Of a DNA stretch of 64,000 bases, positions 40,801 through 55,800 are shown one piece after another. The notes below the pieces were generated by a model. That model did no database searches. It was not told the DNA's origin and saw nothing but the letters and a program-made list of their open reading frames with translations. Positions within the stretch are counted from its first letter, which is position 1; each line of letters starts with the position of its first letter. Source of the DNA: Patiria pectinifera (Eukaryota; Echinodermata; Asteroidea; Valvatida; Asterinidae); NCBI GenBank assembly GCA_029964075.1, contig CM057141.1, forward strand, positions 15,190,001-15,254,000. The letters run 5' to 3'. The position numbers were made by a program, and so were the translations under genes.

Positions 40801-43800
40801 TCCAGCATTTTCGAACACAAAACTTCAAACATGTCAGTGTAACAATATTTGATCTATTATACTAACCCCTCATAAAGTTAATTTCTGAAAATTACAGCAA
40901 AAGCCAATGATGTACATTCCCTTTAAATGATTTGTTTATATCCGAGTTTTGTTCCAAATATACCTCCAGTGACCTTAATGTCCTGTGTAAGTTTTACAAC
41001 GGAGAAGCATCATCTGTTTGTTTCGTATTGAGTCAAGAGTCTGTTCATAGAGAATGGACGTTTCGTTTGGACGTACTGTGGGGGCAAGAGATGTGGTAGC
41101 ATCATTGACACTACCCTGACCCAAGTATGAACTGAGCAACCCAATGCATTAAAACAACCTTCAAAATAATTATGTTCTTAGTCATTGAACAGGTTTTTTT
41201 TGTGGAACCTGATCTCAATAGGCTCTGTGCGCCAACGAAAGAGGGCGCCCTTTTACCTAACAATGACATCCCATAGGTGGGACATTTAGCTGGTTGACGT
41301 GCACCATTCCTTGTGTGTGACGCACGTACAGCAGGGGATTTGTACTATGTACACGCAGTGGTACGGCCGCGCGTCGCGCAAAATTGCAGTCAGGCAAGAT
41401 GGCGTCGGTCGGTCACTTCCAACAGTACTTTCTTTGCCGGAGAGGGGGTACTTGTGAACGGAGCGGATAGAACTGGCTCTATAGCAATTATCCCAAGGCG
41501 AACATCACTATGATCAGGGAATTCACAATATGTCAGCAATCTCAAGTCTTTGGCTGAACACAGTACCAACCTTCTCTTGCTCATCAAAGAGTCCAAAACA
41601 GCATATCTCATACAGAATCTTGGAATCAAGCAGAAAATGGATGCGTTCAGTGGCACTTGGTCTCGCTTTAATGGACTCCTCTACATTTATGACATCCTGA
41701 AACAAAAACCCAGAAAAATCACTCAGTAAGAGCATTGTACAATAAACATCATATAAAGTTACAAACGAGGAATCAAATTCACATCAGACTCATGGTATAA
41801 ACAATAATGTTTGTAGAAAACTGGCTTTTTTCAAAAACTGCTTCTAAATTTTCATATTTAGTTATTTCGCATTTTCTTTGCAACTGATTACACACCTGTG
41901 AAAAGGGTACAAGCCTGCAAGACTGATTCTCTGACCTTACAATTCCCCAAAGTCTATAAATTGCTCCGTTTCATCTTTAAGTGGGGTCAGGGAACCAGAC
42001 TACAAGAACATGATTGGTTTTCCAAGCCCAAAATGTGAAACAAGTCAGTTTAACAATATTTTCTATCACATACTAATCCTCCAAATCCATTTATGTCGGA
42101 AAATTTCAGCAAAAGCAAATGTTGTACATTCCCTTTAATAATATGGTGATAAGTAAATACCAAGGAATGATGCCACTTTGCCCAACCTATTTTCCTTGCC
42201 ATTACCTTGACAATCTTGAGACATGCAGCATAGGTCTGTAGCTTTACATCTTGCTGGGAACAGGCAAGGAATCTCAGTAGAATCTGTCCAGAGTATCTGA
42301 CCAACTTCTCATTTGATGAACTGCAGCTAAACAACAGGCACAGAGATGCCAACTTTACAGACTACAAAATAGTAATGATTCTTTCTGCAAAGCGTAATGC
42401 TAATGTAAATACATAGGACAACAGTCAAGTTTAAGAGTAACCACATTGTTGGCATATAGGACAGCTGGAAAGAGTAGTAACATGCCTCAAAATCCTAACA
42501 ATTACTCCAAAAGAGTAATGGTTGGCATCTCTGCACGCGAACAGCTTTCTATAATTCACCAGCTTCATACATAAAAACCACAATTCACCTAAAAATACTA
42601 TTGGATTCAGTCTACAAGGGACACGTACAACAAAAGAACACAACCCATCCTTTAAAAGTCCAGATAAGTCTTTCACTGTACTTGTTGATCATCAGATTGA
42701 ATAATTACAACTTAAACAGGCCTTTTCATCTTGTCATAAAGCAAATCACTAAGGTATTTGATGTTTGCTTCTTGAATTATTCGTGCATATTTATGATCAC
42801 GTGTTGGTCTAGCGGTGGAGCATAGGATTCATGATCGTGAGGTTGTGGGTTCGAGCCCCATCGTGGACATGGGTGTTGTGCCCTTGAGTAAGGCACTTTA
42901 CCTCAATTACCCCTCTCAACCCAGGTGTTAAATGGGTACTGGCATTATTCAATGCTGGGAAGGTAACAGACTCGCTGTGGAGGGGGTGTGGCGATCCCCC
43001 CACAGCAGCATTTCATGGACTCAAGTCAGGCCCAATTGCTAAAGAAAGAGAGAACACAGGTTCGCACTTTTTACCTTTACCTTTTATATTTATGAATGTT
43101 GCTTATTAACCAAACATTCCAGTACTTACATGTCAGAGCATAGTTGAACAAACTTATCTGCTAATGTTAGAATTCGGTGATAATGCAGACTTCTGAGGCT
43201 TGCCTCTGCTAAGTCAAGCAACCTCTCAACATTTGTGCTCTGTGAAAAGAAGATTACTAGTTTTTAATGATGAATTCTTAATAATTTTTACCCTAATTTT
43301 AGAGTACAACTGGTACTGATTTAGAGTTTCACTAAAGGACAAGCCTTTGATATGTCCTAGTGTCAAACATTGCCCTCTGAGACACGATCAACAATTTAAA
43401 TTATGTATGCCTCAACCCTAAAAGGGCCGGTTTATTTTGACAATCTCTCAGCTAAGATTTCGGTCATCGAGTGACGAAAAATTTTGAAACTCGGTACATG
43501 CATAGAGCAACTCATCATAAACATACCCAAGAAATTTTGTGACTATAGGTCAAAGGGTTTTGGAATTATGGCTAATTAATGATTCATATGTACAAATGGT
43601 AATTCTGCTCTGTGTACACGACGTATAAATTTTTAGCTGCGCGGCAACCCATGGTCCGATTTTTTATATTTTTGGTATCAAAAAATGCGCAAGGCTCAAG
43701 GCTAAAAAGTCATAACAGCTTGGGTTGCAAAAAAAATCTTTTTCAAGTCTATAGCAGAAAAAGTCGAGGGGGGGGGGCTGATTCCGCCCCCCCCCCCGGC

Positions 43801-46800
43801 CCTTTTAGGGTTAAATGTTAAAAAGACTTGTTAATGTCAAAAAGCTACTTGCTAACCTCTTTGTCAATCTCATGAAGGAACATACAAGCACTGTCCATGG
43901 AGTTACAGATGCTTGCAACCAGTTGGTACAGTCTATGCTTATTGGGTAAGCACCTTTGTATGACGGCCAACAGGAATGGTCGAACATCAGGTGTACAGTA
44001 CAGCAGACCTTGGTCCATAACGGCAAGGTATAATGACAAGGACAGACTCTCTGGTAAAACATCTTTAGCCTTCAAACAAAAAAGGAAATAAAAAGGATCT
44101 GATTAGTATCAGCAAAATACAAACAATCTTGTGGCATGCCGCGTTGTAACATACGTTGGTCAGGTGGAGTGAAAGTCGCAAGGGGGGAGATGGGGGAGGG
44201 GGGGATGGGGAGATAGGGGGATGGGGGTGGGGGGATGGGGGATACCACGGAGGAAGAATTGGACACTGGACACAGGTATGCGCCTACCCTTAGCTTTTAT
44301 GGTTTCTTCACCATTCCAGTTTCAGCCTATATATGTGCCTAATCTATGTGATCTTCTTAATCACTTCTCTTATAATTTTAGAGAGTACTCAATTATCGGG
44401 ATAAGGACACAGGAATTATTAGCCAGTTTCCACTCACACAAAGTATGAGGCTCCCTGCACTGTGACTTGCTGCCTAGGTGATTGGTTAATTGTGGGCGAT
44501 TCACACTTCAGTGCGCCACCAAGAGTTTACCACGGAGAGTTCATTTTTCCCAGTGCATTGTGGGAGATGGTCAACAAATTCTCAGCGCGGGACATTTGGA
44601 AATTTTTTTTTTTCCCCAGTCAGTACTTTCGTAAGCGTATGATTTGAATATCTGTTCGCCCTTTTTTTCTCCTTTTAATCAATATGGTGTTTTTTTTATG
44701 AGCCGGCAGAACGCTATGCCCCAATCTATCACAAAATTAGCTCAAGTTGTCTATTGACACTCATTCAAATGGACCGCGTTTTGTCGACCGTAAACTTGAA
44801 AAATGGACTCTCCATGGCAAACTCTTGGTGGCCCACTGTATTGTGAATCGCCCGAATTGTGGGCAGTTAATCAGTGCTACAACAGAAACTTCACAGAGAC
44901 AGCGCTCTGGTTATGGGCCACCGCAAAAAGAGAGCGAAGCAGAGCACACGGCCGCTTATATGCACTGCTGCTGTTGGCTGGTGCCCCCACAACCTAGGTG
45001 AGAACACGCACACACCGCTGGCTACCAGCAAACGACTTAAGTGCGCCCTCTATAAAATGCATTGCGCTACAATAATGTAGAACGCCATGATCCAGTGGTT
45101 ACGGTGTTTGACACATGCACGAAGTTGCATGGGTTCGAACCCGGCCAGGAACATGGTGTTTGTGCCCTTGGGCAAGACACTTAACTACAATTGCCTCTCT
45201 CCACCCAGGAGTATAAATGGGTACCTGTGAGGGTCGAGGACCGATTGAGTGCTGATATCAGCTGCCGCGTGGTCTCATGGCCTGATCAACAGGGTAAAAA
45301 TTGTAAAGCGCTTTGAGATCGTTGATACAATGGAAAGCGCTATGTAAACACAATTATTATTATTATTATTTACAATATAATACTCGGAAGACCTGAAGTT
45401 ACCTTTTCAAGTGGAACAAGCTCTTGGATGAGTTTCTTCACAAGAGCAACAACAGCTATTATGGACAAACGATGATGAATGAAAGCCTCATTAGATACGG
45501 CAGGGCAAGATGACTCATCATCATCAGTCCCACGGCACTGATGATAATGGTAGTGTATAACCTCGCCAAGGGTTTCAAAGCTATCCAATAACTTGTCAAT
45601 CTGCAAGGAAAATAAAATGAATATCAACGTAGACAATATAAGTTATCCCGCGACCGTTCGGCCTCGTGGTATGTGGGACAAAGACGCACTACATTATTCC
45701 GTGTTCCACGAGCACGAGCGTGATAACGAATTTATCTTCAAGCAAACTTGACGCGCAGTACAGCTGGAACAAGCACGCTTTACACGGACATTCAGCAGCG
45801 TTTGCAGCTGGAATGTCGCTTGCATCTTGGAACAGCAGAATACCTGGAGTGCGGTATGGACCGAGGCCGTGCTACATGGTTATATGTAGCACGGCTTGTT
45901 GCCATGGATCGACCAATCAGGATGGAGGATTCAAGTTTACTTGAAGATAAAATGTCATATACATTGGTTTAGTGTTATGATCCTATCAAAAATTGCTTTC
46001 TTTGTTTCCAACACAAATGGAAATTTGAACACATCAACTGACTTTGTATGAAACTGGACAAACACTTAAATTGAGAAATAATCAACTGCTTTTTAAGATC
46101 ATATAACAAGATCACCTGCAACGAGTTACAGAATGAACACTGAAATCTTCATTCATAAATACCCAAAACAGTTTACCCATTTCTATTGGTTAAGAGCCCA
46201 TCACATGGCCGGTCTTAAACGGATGATAAAGCACCAGCCAGAAGTGTTTAAGGCCAAAAAAAAAAAAAGTCTCTGGTTTCTGGTATGCGTGCGCGTCGCT
46301 GTAGCCATGCGCGTCGGCAAAATGAAAAAGTTTTTTTTTTCAATAAAAGATCGATGTCTCAAAACTGCCAAACTCACTGGTTTGACTGGAATCCTGCTGC
46401 TGCACAATTTTAACGTGTTTTTAGATGGGGTTATGATCGAGAATAAGCTTTATGTGGCCTCTCCGGACTCCCATATATTTGCACTAAGTTTAGTCGGGCA
46501 CCATTTGCAGTCATCAGCCGACATTTGAAGCAAAAAAGACAGGTACAAAAAAAAAAGAAGCCGCGTAACCGCACCACTTTTTGGGCAAGCTCCATACCAG
46601 AAACCGGAGACTTTTTTTTTTTTGGCCTAAGACTGGCCAGCAAAAAAGGTGGCCCCTAAACATGGACAATAAATTCTGGTTTTGAAAATGTATCCTTCAG
46701 AATTTCTAGGTTTTGAAATTTGAAAAAATGTAAGTTTTGACAGAAAAAATTATTTTAAATCATTTTCAATTAAATTTGTCTGATGGGAAAGAGAAAGTGG

Positions 46801-49800
46801 CTGAAAAAAAAAGAGAATAAAAAGTTGCAAGGAAATTTTGTCTGCTCGTGCCCCGGCCACTGCAGCTACCGAGTACCAGTTAAGTCCAAGTACACACAAT
46901 TCACTGACGAGTACAGCTTATTCTAGTAAGCACAAATGCATCAATACTGAGCAAGTACGACTCACCAAGGCTCGACCTGCAGCACTGCTATCATCCCATA
47001 TCTCTGATGTCATTGCTATCCTTACAAGCTTCAAGGCCTCATGCAGGAGGTACAGACTTGCTACAAACATTTCTGTGGTACCAGTCTTTAGGAGTGGTGT
47101 CACGTGAAACAGGACGTCAGTCGCAAACTCAGGAAGGGTAAGCTGTGAGAACTGAAGAATGATGGCATCCTCACTGTCTGTGTCGGAGACAGAAGGAGCT
47201 TGGTCTGGCACTACGTGACTTGAATCTCTGCAAAAGGAAATAAACATTTTTGTTATGTTGTCTCCATGACGGGCTGGAAACTGATGTATTGAGATGCCAG
47301 CCTTATCGAGGTTAAATTCAGTAACTGAATTAGTGCTGCAGCCGAACCACCGAACCGAACAAAAAATGGCCGAACTTGGCCTTCCGAGCCGAACCAAACC
47401 GAACCCAAAGTCAGTTCGGAATAGTTCGGCAAGTATTTGTTGATAGGAATGCTAAAGCTTGCAATGAAAGGGCAAAATCAGCGCGCACGGATGATTGAAT
47501 TTACCGTGTTGAAAAGTCACTGCATTCATCTTCATTATTTGCGATGTTCTAGCCAGGCATACAAAAGGATATCAGGGCCGATATGCTTTGAAAAAATCGT
47601 ACGCACATGCAATTCTCTCGATGAAAAGAGTGCTCTTGCTTTGGCCGCGCAGCGCGGCCGGGATATCCCTGCCCGCCCTGCCATGTTCCATGACGTAGTT
47701 CGTTTGGACCCAACCATTTGCGGTGAAGGGTGCGCTTTCCTCGGCACAATTTACCAGCATTTTCATTTTTTTCACCGTGTCAAAATTACAAATAATACTT
47801 TTTATGGAGTCAAAAACCTTTCCCTCGTTCAGCATAAGTTCTTAATTTTCGCAATATTTTTTTTTTCGTAAAGCATGTATACCAAAAAATGATGTAATCT
47901 CTCAAAAGAGGGTGAAACACCCCTTTACAAAATTAATGGATCCATCCACAGAATGAATATTCATGGCAAAAGTTATTAATTTTTTAGGGTAGCTACTTGT
48001 CAGCTTGTTGATAACATAATTATAATTTCATAAGTTTGGCACTGTAAAAGGACCTGTTTGTTCTTAGAACAAAACTAATCAGCAATTATTGCCACCAAGC
48101 AAGTTTTAGTGCTCATCAGGGCATGCTCGGACGGGACGGAACTCGTCGGGAAACCGTCAACGTAGACAATATAAGTTATCCCGCGACAGGGCATGCTCGG
48201 ACGGGACGGAACTCGTCGGGAAACCGTCAGCACGTGTTGGACAATTTTATCATAATTGCCGGGCCGGATAGGGCTGCGATAGGTAACACGGTAGCAATTT
48301 ACGATGTTCATTTCTCAACGTCATCAAGTCAAATTATAACAGTGTTTTGTTTACACAACAAAAATAAGATTCATCCTTCAACTTGTGTTGTATAGCATGT
48401 GGAAATTGCGGTGCCTATTTCTGTCAGACGTGCGCGGTGCGCACGTGTTTGTTCGAACAGGGGAACGGCCTATGTGCTTTTCATTGTAGCCCAATACATT
48501 GTACCATGGACATGTACATTTGTATATGTACATTTGTATATGTACATTTGTATATGTACATTTGTATATGTACATTTGTATATGTACATTTGTATATGTA
48601 CATTATGTATGCACTACCGAAGCCAAACCGAAACGAAGTTCGGAGAAAAAAATTGAATCGCAACCAAACCGAACCGGGCGAACTTTGAGGATCAGTTGCA
48701 GCACTAAACTGAATGGATATAAATATAACACGAATGCACTCTTTAACAAATAAGGAAACTAAGATCAGCCAAAATGAGACAATACCTATGTTAGAAGCTA
48801 AGACTACTTGTCAAGATAGCTATACACATGGTACTCAAATCAGCTCTGGTTTCAATAAATGTCCTTCTTTGCAAAGACACATCACTTGGAATCTTCCATT
48901 AATTACATTCTTGTTAAGTCAGAGAAGCTATCTGATCATTTGAAACTTACACGGAGCTTGGAGAGTCACCATCTCTTCCATCGCCTCTCATACGAGGTTC
49001 ATTGCGACCAATCACTGAGGGTCTAGGGTCCGAGCTGAGAGTTGATTGGCTTGTTGAACAGGATGCCCTTACCGTTCCAGAGGATGAAGAGGAGGCTGTC
49101 TGCGACCCAAAATCTGCCGACGGAAATGAAAACGGCAAAGCATCCATGAATCCAATCAATTGAAGTTTTACAAGAACTTGACATTTACTGTTTACTGAGT
49201 TACAAAGACAGACATCATTTCCTTGTACCCTGTGTGCTAGGATCGCCATTTGTGAAAGTCTGAGACCCAACATCACACAGTTACTTGTAAATTTACAATC
49301 AATGTGGCACCAGTCTTACGTTAGCAATTTGGCTTAAACTTTGATGGCTTAATTCACTGCTAAAAATAGGGAAGGCAAAAAAATACTGCCTAAATACAGA
49401 CGTGCACACAAACCTTTCTTTCCCCTTTTAATACCAACTTTTCTCTATGTGGAATTTATATGTCTTTGTACATTTTTCCATCCAACTTTTTCCACTCTAA
49501 AGCCCCTTTCACACTAGAGCTTTTCAACCCGGGTTGAACTCAACCCTGGGTGAACCCAGTGCCGCCCCGGGTTGAGTTTTTGATTTTTCAACCCCGCGTT
49601 CAACCCCGCATCGTTTCACACTTGTTTCATGCAAATCAAGCTTATCATGCTCAGTTACTACTGTTTTGAACCCTGGCAACAATTTCAACCCGGGTTGAAA
49701 ATCTCAACCCTGGTCTAGAGCAGGGTTGAGTTCAACCCGGGGTAAAATCAATCTCGGGGTTGACGCAGGGTTGACGCAGGGTTGAAATTCTTCAAGTGTG

Positions 49801-52800
49801 AAACGATGCATGTTTTCAACCCTGCGTCAACCCTGGGTCAAACCCGAGATTTGTCTAGTGTGAAAAGGGCTTTAGGAATCCAATTTCCAACTAGGAACAT
49901 ACATAGACCACCTGCTGATGACAGATAAGGAACACTGACATCATGGTGACACGTATGTGACATGGTGTGTCACATATGATCAAACTTAAGGTGCTTCATT
50001 CAAAGTCCTAAATCTAGGGAAGTACAATTCCGATTGGGTTTGCCCTATGTACATTGAAAATGGGCTCCGTGCGCCAACGAAAGAGGGTGCGTTTTTACCT
50101 AGCAACGACGTCCCATGGGCGGGACATTTAGCTGGTTGACGCGCACCGTTCCTTGTGTGTGACGCACGTACACCAGGGAATTTGTACTATGTACACGCAA
50201 TGGTACGTACGGCCGTGCGTCATTGCAAAATTGCAGTCACGCAAGATGGCGATGGTCGGTCACCCCCAACTGTACTTTCTTTGCCGGTGAGGGGGTACTT
50301 GTGAACGGAGCAGATACCTTTCTATAATTTCTTACTTCAATTGTACAACGAATCATGTACATTGTACCATTGAAGTAACTTTGATGAATCCTATAATTTT
50401 TGCAGATTTTCTAACCCAACGACTAAAGGTCAAAATGATGAATGTTAAAAGGCTTACCAAAAGAGCAACTGTTGTTCTTACCTTGTTTGGGGCAATACAA
50501 GGCCGGGTCATGATAAAACCTGTGACGTGAAAGTAACAGTGTGGATAACTCCCTCAAGCACTTGATGGCACTTAGAGGTATTGAGTTATCACCAACGCTG
50601 AGAGGCTTCAGGCCAAGCAACGACAACAGACTCTGCAAATCAAATACAATAGAGATTGAAGCGACATCAGTTGTGATTTAGGGGTTTATTAAACCCTGCT
50701 TCACATACCACCAAGCATTATGAAATGTGAATCAGGGGGTTTCCTCTCCATATCATAACATGGAGTCCCATATTTATATGAAAAGCTGCGGCAGACTGGC
50801 CACGTGGCCGTTCTGGAGTCGACCAATGATATTGCAGCATCCAAGCACACGATATAACAATCTAAGATGCGCACTTGAAATAGAATAACTATTGACGAGT
50901 TTGTATACAGCATGCGTTTTTTATCTTTAATGTGTGTCAATTTTACTCGGGCTCATGGAACATGGAATAGTAATGCGTCTGTGTCCCACAGCCACTCAGC
51001 ATTCAACCTCATGGCCTATGGAGCACAGAGGCACTACATTACTCCCTGTTCCACACGCACTCGTTGGATAACTAATCATGTGATCTTGTTATCCTATACG
51101 AGTGAGGACTTGGAACAATGGGTTACCTGCGAGAACAATAACCATGAGGAACTAAGCCCAAGTCCACAGGAGATTGTCGTATGCAAACCTTATAGAACAT
51201 GTCAAGAAACAAAACAAGTCAAACAATAGGGCTCGCTCAATGACGGCCATCTCTGTAGAAGAACTGCAACTGCGTATTTTACGCAATCAAGCATGCGTTG
51301 CGCAGTGTTGAAAATGTTCCAAACATGCGGGCTTGTTGCTTGAAATGTGTTCGAAATACAACGCAACCGGGTTCACGCTCAAAATGCCGATGCACGTGGT
51401 TGGTCTGTAGGAAGTGATGGCATTTGAACGAGGCCTATATGTGAGTACATGTAAAAACAAACCTTGGTGATGCTTGGCCTCTGTAAAAATATTTCAGCAG
51501 GAAAATCTTGCAAGACGACTCCACTGACGAATTCACACGAGTTAAGCACAAGGCTGGGTCTTGGACTACACAAAGAACTATGGAGAAGAAAATAGAAGAT
51601 GAACATAGCTCCTTATTAAAACCTCAGGAAAAAATGCCTAAATATTCAAGTGATAGGATTCAAACATCCCAATTCGGCGATTCTCAATGCAGTGCGCCAC
51701 CAAAAGTTTGCCATGGAGAGTTCGTTTTTTTTTCAAGTTTACGGTCAACAAAACACAGCCCATTTGAACGAGTGTCAGTAGAAAACTTGAGCTAATTTGT
51801 TATAGATTGGGGCAAAGCGTTCTGCTGCCTTACAAAAAAACTCCATATTGATAAAACGAAAAGAAAAGGGCAAACAGATACTCAAATCATACGCTTACAA
51901 ACTTTCTGGCCGGAAAAACTAACAATTCCAAATGTCCCGCGCTGCGAATTTAACGACCATCTCTGTGAATCGCCCGAATTGTATATTTGGAAGGTATTCT
52001 TTGACAAAAACACAATATGAGATTCACAGCAATCGATAAGTCGACAGAAATTCAAGTTATTTCTAATATCATGCAAGCACTATTCAGGGATGTGGGTAGA
52101 TTTTAAACTTTTTGCCAAATATATGAAATTATTAGATACAAAATTATTTAATAGTATACACACATGTATGGTGCCAACTGCAGTGCATTGGCGGTGACTG
52201 TGTCGACTGTGTAGTGCCAAATTCATTTGGTAGCGAAATTAGAACCAAATTGTGGGGCTTTTCGATTATCACCACAGCATTCTTGGTTCACACAATAAAG
52301 CCCAAAAGATATACTTCTGCCCCCGGTTAACCAACCAATCCGACTTTTACGGCCCAACACTTCAATCTTTATCAGCAGGTGTTTAAAAAAAGGATCTAAA
52401 AAAATGCATTCATATTGTCCTTTTTTGTCTTACATGCTCCCACATCATTTCTGATTGTCCCTATATTGAGATGGGTACCTGATTTCCCCCAAGATAATCC
52501 AAGTGGATCATTTAGTGTGTGTGTACATGTAGGTATTTCTTGTGTTCATCATTAGGGGGAGTCAGGTTGGCGTAGCGGTACTTTCCTCGCCTTCCACCGC
52601 TGTGACCCCGGTTCGAATCCCGCCTGGGTCAATATGTGGATTGGGTTTTCAGTCCCTACCTGATTCCGTGGGTTTTCCCCAGAATATTCTTCTGGGCTTT
52701 TCCTCCCACCTCTAAAACTGTAATTTCTTCTCTTTTTCTTCTCTCTACAGGTTTCTTCAGGCTTCCGGGCTACAGTGCTTAGGCACTTTTGAGGGACCCT

Positions 52801-55800
52801 TGGTTTCATTACCAGAAATAAATAAAATAAATAAATAAATAAATACAAATGACTTTCTCTCTATATTTGTTATATAGTCCATCCATCTGTTTATAGACCA
52901 TCTGTTCCCGAACTCGAGGGTTGGACTCCATGATGATCATGTCCTCTTGGTCGAATAGTTTTTCTCCACTCCGCTCGGTTCAATACCAGACTGACATTGA
53001 GGCTACCCTCGGTGATCAGGCATTTGTGAACCCTGCTCCTACACTATGGAACAATCTCCCTCCTTGTATCAGACAATCTTCTTCACTTAATGTATCTTTA
53101 AGTCCAGGTTAAAAACACATTTATTTCACAATTAACTATTTCTAGTATTTTGTATTTTTCTGCATTTCCATTTGTTTTTTGTAATGCGCAGAAGAGTATA
53201 TCCATATAGGTTTTGCGCAATATAAATGTCCTTTATTATTATTATAATAATAATAATAATAATTCCCCCAATATAATCCAAGCAGATCGTACAGTGTGTG
53301 TGTAAGTATTTCTCATGTTCATCATTCACCTGTTAGTGGAGATCAGTACATGTCTGTCTGTCGGTGTGAGAGGCAACCAAGGAAATGTCGAAAAAGTCAA
53401 TCCTTTCACACATCCAACATCTGCAAAAGTAAGGTTTACAAAGTAAGTTCTTTATTTGTTCTATTTGAAAAGAAATAACTTGCTTCACTTGTCATTATAA
53501 GCGGGCAAAGGAAATACTACAAAACAAGCGCCAGTTCACAATAAGCTCAGGCCCGGTTCCGGAATGTCTGACTTCTTGGCATGATATAACTAAAACAATT
53601 ATTGGCTGCTGTGTGGGATATGCCGTTTTGAACCCCCTTGGGGGGGGGGGGCATAGCACACGAGGCGAATATGCGCACCTCAGCTGTTGAAAACAGCATA
53701 TCCCACATCACAGCAGTCAACAATTGTTGAGCGTTAACTAGTTCACAGCGCCATAGGTTTGTGTGCAAATTGTTAGGTTTGTTTGTCAGTCATGCCCAAG
53801 ATACATTGCGAATATTGAAAAAGTTAATTTATATATACTATACATGTAAATGGGGAGTGTGTGGCCTAGTGGTTAGGGTTCGTGACTCATGATCAGAGGG
53901 TCCGGGGTTCGAATCCAGCCACTGATCATATATTGTGTCCTTGGGCAAGGCACTTCACCCCCACTTGCCCCTCTCCACCCAGGAGTATAAATGGGTACCA
54001 GCATTAGCTGGGGAGTAACCTGCGATGGACTAGCATCCCATCCAGGGGGAGTAGAAATATTCTCAGTCGTTTCATGCTACTGAAACCGGAGATAAACGCC
54101 GGCCTGATGAGCCACATTGGCTCGGGACAGACTTTAGCTATACATGTAAATACCAGTACCTGAATTTGGTGAACTGCTGAGGTCATTTGTCTGCAGCGCT
54201 TTCTTTGTATTGGTAACAGAATGGGGGAAGTAGCCACGATGAAAATCCGTCGTCCTCATCTCAGCATAGTCAGGCTTCACAACCTCCTCTACGTTTCTGG
54301 AAATTTCTAAAAAAAAATACAAGCAGTGTGTTATCAGCTCCATTTAATCCAAAGGCTATTTTACATTATTGTCTTGCCTACCACTGTAGCTTAGGGATTT
54401 TCTATCCGAAGAGTCGCTCAACTGGTTGGTGACAGCACCAGAGTCAACAATCGGAGGGCACGTTTTCAGCAGCAGGCTGAACAATTTCAGGAAAATTACC
54501 CCCTCCCACCCAACTTTTTCTTAGCCAATCACGTCTTGGTTTAGATTGTTTTACATAATACATGTATTTAAAGCTATAGTCCATCCATTTGCAGCTCTCC
54601 GAAAAGTAACTGGCGTAATTATTGTTGAAAAACATACTTGGTTGAAAGATAGTAAGGGGACTAAACTCCCTGTGAAATTATTCTTTCTGGCAAGCTGTCA
54701 TTTTGAAGTAATCAACGAAAGAAGGCCTTTCCAACGATGCCGCTTAAGAAGCACGCGCAAGCATTGGCACGACGCACACGCACGCGCGGTTGCTATAATT
54801 TGTCGGATCAGTGCGTGACATCCCGTAGCTGCATTCGGCTCAGTGAGAACGTGTATAGGATGCTGAATTCAGGCCCAATTCAAAACATGATTCAGCAACT
54901 TTTGATTTGAAATCGAGACCCTAGAATGCTGTTTTTCTCGGAATACACAGCTGAAGCTGAGCTGAAACTTCATCAGATTAGTTGTTCAGTATCCTTCTCT
55001 AGATTTTGAGCACGTTTGTTGCTTTAAATGAACAAAATGCACAAATTACAAATGATGGACTGTACCATTAACAAACCTTCTTTTTGTTTTATAATCTGTC
55101 CTGCCCCTTGCACAGGACAATAACACGAAACAGAGCGCAAGTTGTATTTCCAGTGGGCTGCAATTTACTTGTGTCTATAAACGCTGTATACACAGTGTGT
55201 TACCTCCCGAGTGAAAGTTGGGACAAAATCACTCGGGTGGGACTTACACCCACGACATCCTGCTTTCTACTGACCACTCAACCACCGAGCTTGCCGGATC
55301 GGTTGGCTTGGATCTGATGTACATGTAGCAGCGGGTACCGCAATTTAACTATTCATAAAAATGAATTTACGTCGCGGTGATGTAAATCAATATTAAGTTT
55401 TGCCCTTCACCGACGTATAAAAACATCATACTCGGTATGTTAAAGGCAGAGATGAAACTGGCATATGGCCAAAAAATCGGAAAATATGCCGAAGAAAAAT
55501 ACGTGTCCAAAATCTGGGCCGCGCTGCATTACACACATGTACATGCATGTACAATACACTTCATGCCCAATTTCCGGACACCTGAGTACTCCTGCTTTAT
55601 TTTCGATTCAAACAAAATTTTACGATGAAAAAAAATGGTTTGTGTTTTCATTGCATAAAATGCCCGAATTACGGTTAGAGTAATGGAGTCATCAATAAAG
55701 AAGTTCACTTCTTACTTGAGAAAGTCTAGGGAAAAGTCCGAAAGACAAGGGCACCGTCCATGGTGCTTCAATCATGTCCATTCAACCACACAACTCCACT

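Larger units (their letters stand above)
47331..48706. mobile_element. hAT-like non-autonomous element, 1.4 kb
   Basis: 1,376 bp, inverted ends TAGTGCTGCAG / TTGCAGCACTA, flanked by the exact 8-bp duplication AACTGAAT (47,323-47,330 and 48,707-48,714). Both subterminal regions are rich in CCGAACC words. Reading frames up to 144 codons inside show no transposase features. It includes a 64-bp direct duplication (48,119-48,234) and a 14-bp tandem repeat (48,515-48,603). Confidence 0.92.

Noticed and set aside
40975..41126. Minus-strand stretch open for about 46 codons ([20 protein letters not shown]), possible extra RTTN exon.
   Set aside because: w13 and w14 already join without a gap, and the candidate would enter in a frame with an early stop. 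Its position (between w13 and w14) and sequence match no rotatin segment I know.
47437..47871. 144-codon plus-strand frame as a gene.
   Set aside because: It lies wholly inside a hAT-like element, begins in its CCGAACC-rich end and shows no domain or transposase motif.
48378..48753. Overlapping Tyr/Thr/Cys/Val-rich frames on both strands.
   Set aside because: Produced by the 14-bp tandem repeat ATGTACATTTGTAT.
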